Source of the DNA: Gryganskiella cystojenkinii | Lineage: Eukaryota; Mortierellomycota; Mortierellomycetes; Mortierellales; Mortierellaceae | Assembly (NCBI GenBank): GCA_015852425.1 | Contig: JAAAIG010000341.1 | Coordinates: 1 to 37,539 of the forward strand | DNA: 37,539 bases | Direction: 5' to 3' | Shown here: positions 1-8,681 of the stretch, one piece after another | How the letters are laid out: each line of letters starts with the position of its first letter | Numbering within the stretch: position 1 is the first letter of the stretch | Translations under genes and position numbers: made by a program | The notes under the pieces: model-generated | Databases searched by the model: none | What the model was told of the DNA's origin: nothing | Seen by the model: the letters and a program-made list of their open reading frames with translations, nothing else

Positions 1-419
1 TTTTTTTTTTTTTGACTAACCCAAAACACCGATCTGCCCTCCTCTTGCCCTACCCTTTTGTCATTTCCGATACCCCTTTTTTCGCTTGTCACCAAAAAAA
101 AAAAAAAAAAAAGAATCAGGGCTCTGTAGTGGCACACCTGCAGGGACAAATGCAGCGCCACGAAAGCGAGAGGACGAGGAAGTCGAGAGCTCCCGGACCA
201 ACCATCTGGATGACCCTGGAAAAAAGTCTCTAGCGGATTGGCATCTCCACTCTAAGCCCTTGGCACCGTGAACAGGACGGCAACGAAAATAACAACACCG
301 AAACAAAAAGGGAAAAAAGACCAAAAACATAATAAAACCAAACATTATACCCAGTCCGCCCATCGGATGGAAAGCAATTTTGCTGCCACTTATGTAAAAA
401 ATATATTTTCTATTTCGTT
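1..419. other. Left-edge non-coding stretch, downstream of the SulP gene
   Basis: This stretch lies beyond the stop codon of the minus-strand sulfate permease gene and should hold its 3' untranslated region. It starts with a T run at the window edge and contains an A run at about 94-112. No open reading frame here shows recognisable protein sequence. The neighbouring gene on the left, if any, is outside the window. Confidence 0.6.
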
Positions 420-3040
420 TTACACCTGAACCTCACTCTCAGTCAAGCTCAAGGTCTCGCGCTCAATGTAATCCATAGCCTCGGCGGTTCTTCTAAAGAA
501 ATGTCCCTCGCCGCCCGCACGCTCCAACAGATCACTCTTGACAAACAACTCTCGAGAGTTGTCTCGGAGCTTCACAAAGTAAACCCTGATATCACGGGCA
601 TGGTAAGCATCCACGATCTCCAACAGGATTTGTGCCGCACTACAGAGCAAAAGTAAGAAATATTAGTCCAAAGATTGCATGTAAAATAAAAACTCTCGTC
701 AGAGACACATCAAGAAGAAACGAGAGTTCCACAAACCTAGCATCTAAGGAAGGCATGTTCTCGACATCAAAGATGACATGCGATACTGGGTTAAGACGAG
801 CTTCCTCCGAAGGATGCACGCTCATGTCTCCAAAGACCTCCAGGCGATGAAGTCTATCCTTGAGTTGACCGGTGTTGGCAAAGTACAAGCCCTCCTCGAC
901 CTTAACAATCAAGACTCCGTCGATGTGCTCAGCAATGCCTGGGTAGTCCTTAATGGGGCGGACTAAAGAGAAAATAAGCTAGGTGAGCCTTACAAAAGCT
1001 TCAAATGTACCGCGGACGGTGTATCTATGGCCAAGTATAAAATAAAATAAAAAATCGCGCATCCATCTATAAAACTTACATTTGCCTCTGGTTCCAGGCA
1101 TGCGACCCATTATAGTGATTCTGGGGTAGGTTGATGTCTTGATGACCAAGAGAAAAGAAAGAAAGATGGCAATCAGGGTACCGGCCTCGATCGATACCGT
1201 AATAGTGGTGACAAAGGTCAAGAGCAAAAGACCCAAATCGGACCAGGCGTGGATCTGCCACATAAACTTGAGATCGTGAGGCGCCTCCGAGAGTAAGGAC
1301 AAAGCAGCGACGCAGATGATGCCGGCTAAGACAGCTTTGGGGAGGTAGTAAAAGAACGGCAGGAGGAACAGAATGGCCAAGAGCACAAATCCGGCCGTGA
1401 TGAATCCTGCAAGTTGAGTGCGCGCACCAGCCTTGTCATTAATCTTACTACGGGACAACGATCCAAAGGCAGGGATGGCCTGGAAGAGACCTCCAAAGAT
1501 GTTGGAGATACCCATGGCGACCAATTCACGGTTGGGACTGACAGAGTAGTTGTGTTTGGTCGCGTACTGCTTCGTGATGACAATTGACTCGACAAATCCA
1601 ATGATCGAAATCAAGACAGAGGTTCCAAACAGGTTTTTAACAGATACGCCCTCTGGAACAGTTGGGAGGCCGGGAAGCTGAACTCCTCCAGTCTTCATCG
1701 AACCCAAAATCGCAAGGCCATCCTGATCCCAGCGGAAGACGGCGGTGAGAACGGTATAGAGGATAACGCAGAGAAGAATCTCGGGGATAAAGGCAAGGAA
1801 CGACAACTTTGTGAAACGGGTTTTCAGCGATCCAAAGCTCAACAAGAAAACGATGCTGCTGAAGGAGACGATCGTGGTCAACATGTGGATACTACCGAAA
1901 TGATGGAAGATGAAGATGACTTTATCGACCGTAGATGACTGCTCACCAATGCCGACATCCTCTGCCAAATCCTTCAGGCCAAAGAGTGTGATCGACTGCT
2001 CAATCATGATAACGACGGCAACGGCAGTGATGAATCCTCGAAGCAGAGCCCTGGAGAGAACAGAATCCAAGAATCCCAGACGGACAAATCCCAAGAAGAA
2101 AGTAAACAGACCAACAAAGAGCGTAATGATACAACCGATCGCAAGACCCGTCTTGGGGTCCAAGCTTCCGATCGCATGTTGTTGCTGAGCAATCGCGGAA
2201 CCGACCAGCATTGATACCAGAGCCTCAGGACCGACAGAGAGCTGGCGAGACGTTCCAAAGATGGAGTAGATGATACCAGGGATAAAAGCCGAGTAGAGAC
2301 CATGGACGGGGTCCAAATGAGCCAAGGCCGTAGCATAAGACAAACTCTGGGGGATGATCAAGCATGCAACTGTCAGACCTGCAATAAAATCATGACCGAA
2401 TCCGTCCATGGAGTAGTGAGGTAACCAGCGAAAGACGGGAACATAGTATCGGAGTCTAGTCCTGAAGGTGGTCCACAGATCTGCGCCCGGAGTCACTCTG
2501 GGAACTATTATCAGTGAACGGGAGAAAAAGGTGGGACAGGTCCAAGGAGACAAAAAAAAAAGTCAGGCGAGGTGAGAAAGCTTATTCGACTGCATCCCAT
2601 TACCACCATATATTGCGAGGGAATGGAAGAGTCAAATTCCACACTTACAGAGTTCATCGCCATCGTCAGGTTGCTGGTAGAGGTGGACCCTGCTGTGCTT
2701 GGCAAAGGGAGTGCTTTCGGAATTGTCATCGCTGTCGGAGCTGTCATTGTCCACAGGAGAATAGCGGTCTATTGAAGAGGGAAGGTTTTTTATTTTATTA
2801 TTTTTGGCTATTAGTTCATTTGCATTTCTGTTCATTTTCATAATTCAGCAATGACTATCGTGCCCCTCCCAGTCGACCATTCCTTGTCTGTGCCCATGAG
2901 ACGAAGGTTTAACAGTTCGGACGAGATTTCCGGCATAAGGTCTAAACGAGCTTGGGCTATGCAATTGCCGACAACAAGAAAATAAACTGAAACTTACGAG
3001 GACTTGCCCGCCCGGTCTGGCCCTGAGAAGAGCGCGCCAT
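420..3040 (-). CDS. SulP-family sulfate permease with C-terminal STAS domain, 5 exons
   Basis: Predicted plasma-membrane anion transporter of the SulP (SLC26) family, most likely a sulfate/proton symporter. Exons read on the minus strand are 3040-2998, 2768-2649, 2504-1080, 962-737 and 639-420, giving 677 residues with all phases matching. The start ATG (3040-3038) opens MARSSQGQTG. The short N-terminus is hydrophilic and Ser/Asp-rich. The large third exon holds the membrane core, with the family signature around HGLYSAFIPGIIYSIFGTSR followed by LSVGPEA, and many hydrophobic segments. Residues about 530-677 form the STAS domain, including VLIVKVEEGLYFANTGQLKD and VIFDVENMPSLDAS; the last motif is restored exactly across intron 4. 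In the family STAS controls transport and trafficking. The substrate is inferred from the family; other anions are possible. Confidence 0.92.
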
Positions 3041-3895
3041 GGTTCTATGGTATTATGAAAGGTGGCAGTGAAATGAAGTAATGAAGAGAGGAAAACGAGC
3101 GAGGATGAGGATGGGAATGAGAATGAGAGTTGTAAGCAAAGAAAAAAGAAAGAAGAGAGGTAGAGGAAAAAAAGGGCTGGACAAGAAAATCAAATAAAAA
3201 CCACGCGCGAGTGTGCCTGGCAGGCTGACAACGCAACAATGCGACGATTGGGCAAATGGACCTAGTACAAAACGAAACAAACCTTGTCCCCTCGTTGTGG
3301 TGTTGTTGATTTTTTGTTATGACATCTTCTTCTCACACTCCCTCCCAAAAAGACAAACCCTTCCCGTGCATCCAGGCGTAATCACAACGGCCCAAGCATG
3401 GGCGCAACCATTGGAGTTTTTGTCTATCCAGAGATACTCAGCATGACTACTGCCGTAGCATAGAATTCAGTCGACAATTCTCGGATCCTGCCCAATAAAA
3501 GCAGTAGCCATGCCCAATGGTCATCGACGCCTCTGTTTGATTGATAGGGTTCTATGACGCATCTTGTAAACATCTGCCATCCGACATCGTCAACAAGCAT
3601 CACAGCGGCATGATCTTCTTTTCTTTTCCACCTCCTCCTTCTCCTCGTCATTTATTTCTTCCTTTTATCCCTCATGTGTTTAACGTATTGGGAGGTTGTG
3701 ATGTCGACACGACTGGCTCAAAAAGCGCGAGAATTTTCCCAGGAACCAAAACCGTCTTTGTGTCTTTGTGCCTTGAGCTCCACACCTTGACAACTACTCA
3801 CCCCCAATATATATATTTTTTTTTTTGGGTATCAGCGTTTGAAAAGTCATTCTAATGGTTTTATGGAACCCTTTATTACGTCCTTCCTTCGCTCT
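3041..3895. other. Intergenic region: SulP 5' flank and HAD 3' flank
   Basis: It lies between the SulP start codon and the HAD stop codon, both genes on the minus strand, so it should contain the SulP promoter and leader and the HAD 3' UTR. The SulP-proximal part (about 3060-3190) is strongly purine-rich on the plus strand, so the leader is pyrimidine-rich in the sense direction, as for other genes in the window. Short open frames exist but show no conserved sequence. No sulfur-regulator site was identified with confidence. Confidence 0.5.
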
Positions 3896-4879
3896 TTACG
3901 GTTCTAATTGAACCCTCCATGACTCCAGAAGGGCAGGGAGGTCAGACAGGGCCTTGAGATGATAATCAATATGCTTGTACCCTTCCTGGGATAGATCCAG
4001 GTCCTTCTTGTCCGAGATCAGCACGGTTCTTGCCCCTTGACTACGAGCCCATTTCAAAGCCTTGAGGCTGTCATCGACCACGACTACCTCCTCTCCTTCT
4101 TCTTCTTCCTCTCCTTTTGTAGTTACGTCCCTTTGCTTGACTCGGATACCGACATGACGAAAGACCCGTTCGTAGTAAAGCGGCGATTTCTTGAGACAGT
4201 TAATCCTGTCCGAGCCGTAAAGGCCATCGAAACATTCTAGGACGCCGAGTCCTCCCAGAATGTATTCGAGATCCTCGATGCTGTCTCCTGAGCTGGTATA
4301 GAGCTTGAATGGTCTCTTCTTGTCTTGAGCTTGATCAAGGGAACGACCCAGCATCCGGATAGTATCGACCGCACCGGGAAAGTCCGCTTTGACTTTGGGG
4401 AGCGTGTAGAGATGAGCGGATCGAGCGAGTGCAAACAGATCATTGTCTGTAAGACTCGGCAAAACATTCTCAACCAGACCAGGTACGGCCTCAGCAGCGA
4501 CATCGATCATGGCCTTGATCCAGGCCAGTAACTGGATCCGCTCAAAGATCCAGTAGACGTTCAAACTTCGGTCTTCGCCCATCGTGATGTAGTCGATGGT
4601 GTCATTCTGGACTTTAGTCGCGTCGGCTTGAGCTGCGGCTGCTGTCTCTATAGCCTGGGTCATGTATTCCCCCCATCTTGCAAAAAAAGTATTACCGATC
4701 TCGGTATTGGCATAGCCCCAGATTTCCGGGGTCCCACCCAAGACAGTCGTGGGTAAGAACTCGCCAAGATAACGGACCCATTGAGGCGTACGAAGCTCGT
4801 TGTCGTTGATAACTCCGCCAGAATCGAGAAAGATTGCTGTAGGCATCTTGGTAGGAGCTCGCTGCTGCTGGTTAATCAT
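3896..4879 (-). CDS. HAD-superfamily hydrolase-like protein, atypical motif I
   Basis: Intronless frame, 327 residues from the ATG at 4879-4877. The same frame stays open to an ATG at 5074 (392 residues), but the extra 65 codons are a pyrimidine-rich, low-complexity stretch that looks like leader, so I chose the internal start; the ATG at 4846 is also possible. Haloacid dehalogenase motifs are visible in order. Motif I is IFLDSGGVIND (Asp19), motif II is KLYTSSGD, motif III is probably the Lys of CLKKSPLYYERVF, and motif IV is VVVVDDSLKALKWA. A Glu-rich insert precedes motif IV. The second motif-I aspartate (DxD) is Gly here, so normal phosphatase chemistry is doubtful. Substrate unknown. Confidence 0.82.
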   Translation of the reverse strand: MINQQQRAPTKMPTAIFLDSGGVINDNELRTPQWVRYLGEFLPTTVLGGTPEIWGYANTEIGNTFFARWGEYMTQAIETAAAAQADATKVQNDTIDYITMGEDRSLNVYWIFERIQLLAWIKAMIDVAAEAVPGLVENVLPSLTDNDLFALARSAHLYTLPKVKADFPGAVDTIRMLGRSLDQAQDKKRPFKLYTSSGDSIEDLEYILGGLGVLECFDGLYGSDRINCLKKSPLYYERVFRHVGIRVKQRDVTTKGEEEEEGEEVVVVDDSLKALKWARSQGARTVLISDKKDLDLSQEGYKHIDYHLKALSDLPALLESWRVQLEP

Positions 4880-5683
4880 GTTCGATAGACTAGCGTTGCT
4901 CTGGTTTTTTGCAGGAACAAAGAAATTGGGGGAGGAGGAAGAGAGAAAGCAAAAAAGCGGGAAGGGTGGAAGTTTTATGGCAGTGGTGGCCAGCATGAGC
5001 CCGGAAAAAAAATGTTTATTTGCTGCGGAAATGCGAAGCAAATTCTCGCCGTCTGAAGGTTTCTTTACGCTCACAGTGAAGGTTCAGTCGCACTTGCTGG
5101 AAACAGACCAAAGAGCGCTCTTTCAAGCACCAGGAAACTCGAGTGGATCTTTGGTCCATCACAGAACATAAAAAATATATGTTGCGAGACAGATATTTTT
5201 TGGTGGCAAATTTAGACTTTTTTCTTGTGATCTCTTTGCTTTCCCAGCACCCTCTTTCTCGTTCAACAGCATGAAAGATATGTAGGAAGAATGCAAGAAC
5301 ATGAATTGCAATCCGAAGCGAGCACGTTTGATTAAAGATCTCGTATATGGAACTCTACGACTACACGCGTCAGAACGCGTCTTGTTTATTGCTTTTTAAG
5401 AAAGCTTGAAGAACTATGTCAGAGGAACTAACCGATTATCGATAATGATGAACTGAGATAAAAAATATATAGAAAAAGGACAGGAAGAGAAGAATTGGAA
5501 GGACTTGCAGCGTGTTGATTATGGGAGGGTGGAGAGAGAGCCGGAGGAGGGCTCTTTTGTCCCCTGCGTCCAGAGATGTTCGTCTCCTTTTTAATTTGTT
5601 TTCGGCGACCTCATTTTTCCTGGCAGAGAAGGAGTCATGGTCGGTTTTCGGGGGGGAAAAAAAGAAAAATTATATTGGCTTCA
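4880..5683. other. Intergenic region: HAD promoter/leader and OB-fold gene 3' flank
   Basis: The region separates two tandem minus-strand genes. The part next to the HAD start (about 4910-4975) is C/T-rich in the sense direction, as expected for a fungal leader. It contains a duplicated ACGCGT box (listed separately). Nothing else coding is supported, apart from the possible N-terminal extension of the HAD frame up to 5074. Confidence 0.5.
5365..5380. promoter_or_regulatory. Tandem ACGCGT (MCB-like) pair
   Basis: Two copies of the palindrome ACGCGT separated by CAGA. ACGCGT is the MluI cell-cycle box bound by MBF-type factors in ascomycete yeasts. The pair lies about 485 bp upstream of the chosen HAD start and about 300 bp beyond the OB-fold gene's stop. 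Function here is inferred from motif identity only. Confidence 0.35.
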
Positions 5684-6794
5684 CTAACGACCGACGGGCT
5701 CAACAGTCGAAAAGTAAGTAAACTCGATGGCGCGGTAGTACTCCATCAAGGGGACACTGCCACCAGTACCCAATCGCATCTTCACGTCGAGTTGGTTCCG
5801 ATTTGATGACGGCGATGACCATCCTGAGGAAGATGGTGATGATAGGGAAGAAGGCGATGAGGAACCAGATGAGAACGACTCTGATGAACTGTTGGGTGTC
5901 ATGGATCTTGACAAGATTGGAGAGCCGATCGAGGACAAGGCTGATTGTTCCAGGACAAAGGGTAAGGAACTAACCGTGCTTCCGGCCGTTGTCGCGATGT
6001 CTTCGTCATTTTGATTCGAAGATATGTCCACATCTTCACCGTCCTCGTCCATGATCGCCGAGATCGAGGGTCGAGCCCCGTGTTCGACTGTCTCGTCATC
6101 CTCATCGACCTGAAGACGCATGAATCCACGGTGCATGTTTACTTTGGCGTTTAAAAGCTGTAGCCTCGCGTTACGGGCGAGAAAGTTGACTTGATCTATG
6201 ACGTTTGCCGAGCGTAAAAAATACAAAGGGTAAATGATACAGGTGTCAACGAGAACAGGAATGGATTTTCTTCGCATGAGAAAAATACCAATGAAAGATA
6301 ACCCTATAATATCAGTATCACTCACCGTTCCTGAGATCCAAGAGTATGCACGCAGTATCATCGCCGACAATAGCCTCTGCTGACTGAGTAACTTTACCGG
6401 CTAAAGAGAATTATAATACGCAATACGAGGGGAAGGAGCAGGATGTGCGATTCGGAAGAAGTCAGCGAAAGGCATCCTTGTCGCTGCATTGCTTCATGAA
6501 ATATCTTTGTTGGCAAACACGTTTTTATCTTACTCTCGGGGTGGATAGTCTCTTGAAAGGTCTCGACTGACAAGACTCGAAGTTTGAGGTTGCAGTTGCG
6601 CTGGTCCGGGACCAACGATGCGACGTTGACATCTGAGAGAGACAGGATTTTTATGAGTAAAGAGCCAGAAAGAAGCGCGAGTCTCGTTGCGTCGAAGTGA
6701 CCTCTAGCTTAAAACGAGTATATGTGTCCGTGAAGGATATGTTGCCTTGCGAAGTGCTTTTGTTTGTTCCGTGTAACTTACAAATGCAGGCCAT
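5684..6794 (-). CDS. OB-fold single-stranded nucleic-acid-binding protein (SOSS-B/SSB-like), 4 exons
   Basis: Exons on the minus strand are 6794-6782, 6632-6534, 6400-6326 and 6195-5684, giving 232 residues with all phases matching. The first exon is only 13 nt (ATG plus three codons and one base). Joined, the N-terminal ~100 residues form one OB fold: LVPDQRNCNLKLRVLSVE, then TGKVTQSAEAIVGDDTACI, then NAKVNMHRGFMRLQVDED. This order (an LNLK-type strand, an A(D/E)xTxxI strand, a KxxxxxFKGxMRL-type strand) matches single-OB proteins such as human SSB1/NABP2 and fungal homologues, which bind ssDNA or RNA in repair. The C-terminal ~130 residues are disordered, first acidic and then Ser/Pro-rich, ending in a short more ordered segment (MEYYRAIEFTYFST). 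Exact orthology is not established. Confidence 0.78.
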
Positions 6795-8013
6795 GATAAT
6801 CCAATCAAAGAAATCGGTGGAAGAAGAGGCGAGGAAAGTTGTGTATCGAGAAAGAAAAGGATGAGGACGAGGAAACAAGGGGATGAGAGGAAGCTGGGGA
6901 TCTTTTTATGGTCGAAAGCAAGGTTCTCAAGGGGCGAGGGGGAAGGACCGATGCGATGAGACTCGGTGGTTTCGATTCGCGTCTTTGGTAATCACGGAAA
7001 TGAGTGATGCAAGGTAAAAAAAAAAGGTGTGGAGTGGAGGTCTGGGGGAGAGGGACAACGTTGTTGTTTTTCTATCTTTCCTCAGCGACGTTAGTGAAGT
7101 AGATTGGATTCAAGTGAAAGAGAGTGGGCTGGAGAGAAAAAAACTTTTTTCTGCTTACAAAGTCGTGGTGCGGATACCACACTGATACGCAAAAGCTTTT
7201 AAAGCGCCAGGAACTGGACTCCCTTGTCTCCTTTCTTCTTTCGGCGAACAACAGATCTGTTGAGTAAATCCTTTTTGCGACCAAAAGAAGATGGACTTCG
7301 TTCGGCTATTGTTCAAGGGTGTGAATTGGGTTCATGTTCCTGTAACAAGGTCGACATGAAAAGAGGGAAGAGCATCCAACAGAAACGAAACGTAGAAAAA
7401 AGGAGTTGTACTGTATGTACAAACAAAGACAAAGGAAGTTGAGTAACAAACAAACTGCCATTTCACGAAACGGAGAAGTTGAAAAACTGACACGGAGAGA
7501 ACGAAAAAGATGTTCAGAAAAGGAAATGGTTGAATCGACAGAGAGACAAAAGAAGGAGACCAGTTGACATGAAATAGGCACAGCGAGGATCTGTGAAAGG
7601 TGTCCACCTGTTTGATAAGAGCGAGGGAAAGCACGGGGAGCATAAAAAAGGGTCGAAACCTAGGAACCGGCTGAAAAAGTAGGAGACTCGGTTGGTTTGC
7701 GCCGAACCAACATTGTGTTCATTCTGGCAACAAAGCGAAACTTGTCATCAGGATCCTACTCCAAACAAGTCTAGCGAAGCAGTTCTTGCACTACTTTCGG
7801 CCCGAATTGGTTCCCCTAAATTTGGTTTCTGGCAGTTACTAGTTTCGTATCTTGCGAGCTATCCGAATCACGTCAGTCCGTTCAATACCAATTAAAAAAC
7901 ACACAGAAGACTCCAAGAAGCTGAGCAATTGAAGAGGAGACAGAGAGTGTACGTTTTAAAGAAGGTGGTCTCTTTTATTGTTTGGGGGAATAAAGTCAAC
8001 AAAGACTGGACAT
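6795..8013. other. Intergenic region between OB-fold gene start and eS31 fusion 3' end
   Basis: It holds the promoter of the minus-strand OB-fold gene and the 3' region of the minus-strand eS31 fusion gene. I found no frame with conserved protein sequence and no tRNA-like B box. The sequence is purine-rich on the plus strand around 7330-7660. Confidence 0.5.
7974..7979 (-). terminator. Polyadenylation signal AATAAA of the eS31 fusion gene
   Basis: AATAAA reads on the minus strand 34 nt beyond the stop codon of the ubiquitin-like/eS31 gene. Sequence match plus position only. Confidence 0.5.
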
Positions 8014-8681
8014 TTAAGCAGTCTCGCCCTCCTTCTTGAAGACGTAGGTCAGACCGCAGCGACCGCAGTACTGACGGTCGTGGTGCCAGGCCATGAAGAC
8101 ACCAGCACCGCAGGTCTCGGAGGGGCACTCACGACGGAGACGGGTGATCTTGCCGTTACCATCGACCTGGTAGAACTTGAGGACGGCCAATTTGACCTTT
8201 CTCTTCTTGTGCTTGATCTTCTTGGGGGTGGTGTAGGTCTTCTTCTTGCGCTTCTTACCACCTCCCAAAAGGTCAACGTTCATGTCCAAAGTGGCCATGG
8301 CGGGGATGGTGGCGAGGAGAGTCTCCGAGGAAAGAGTCTTTCCGTTGAAGGAGAGGCGCTGGGCAGCGGCGGCAACACCTGTTGTTAGAATGGGAGTATT
8401 GTTAGTGCCTCCGGTCGTTGTCTATATAAAATCATTGTCCTTCGATGTAGCGGCATCCAATTGGTTGTCCTTCGTCAACTATATTGACTTTGTTCGAGGT
8501 CAGATCCGAAGGATCATAATAACGGGACAAATGTGCCGAATGTGAAAATTTTCCCGAATCGGATCTTGCTAAACGTACCCTCACGCTCCTGGATCATGGA
8601 CTTGACATTGCTAATGCTGTCGCCGGCCTGGACGTTGACGGTCAAGGTCTTGCCGGTAAGGGACTTCACGAAGAACTGCAT
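8014..8681 (-). CDS. Ubiquitin-like / 40S ribosomal protein eS31 (S27a) fusion, divergent ubiquitin moiety
   Basis: Two exons, 8681-8579 and 8378-8014, encode 155 residues, close to the usual ~152-156 for UBI3/RPS27A. The intron falls after the EREG equivalent of ubiquitin Gly35. Residues 1-74 are a ubiquitin fold starting [15 protein letters not shown] and ending NVDLLGG. Residues from 75 are eS31: a basic linker [20 protein letters not shown] and a C2-C2 zinc ribbon with CPSETCGAG and YCGRCGLTY. The ribosomal part is highly conserved, while the ubiquitin part is not. Ile44 is Ser, Lys29 Met, Lys33 Arg, Lys63 Ala, His68 Asp, Val70 Asn, Arg72 Asp and Arg74 Leu; Lys6, 11, 27 and 48 and the terminal Gly-Gly remain. 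It probably acts as a cleavable chaperone for eS31 in small-subunit assembly rather than as a ubiquitin source. Confidence 0.93.

Noticed and set aside
61..363. 100-codon minus-strand frame at the left edge
   Set aside because: It is made of homopolymer-derived residues and untranslated-type sequence; no conserved features.
963..1079. Possible 31-nt micro-exon (994-1024) inside SulP intron 3, with acceptor-like catag and donor-like gtaagg
   Set aside because: It would require a 31-nt intron next to it, which is too short to splice, and inclusion breaks the frame. Joining 1080 directly to 962 gives GKFRPIKDYP, as expected for the family.
5935..5972. Splice-like gttagt...cag pair in the last exon of the OB-fold gene
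   Set aside because: The interval is about 34 nt, below a realistic intron size, and the open frame continues through it.
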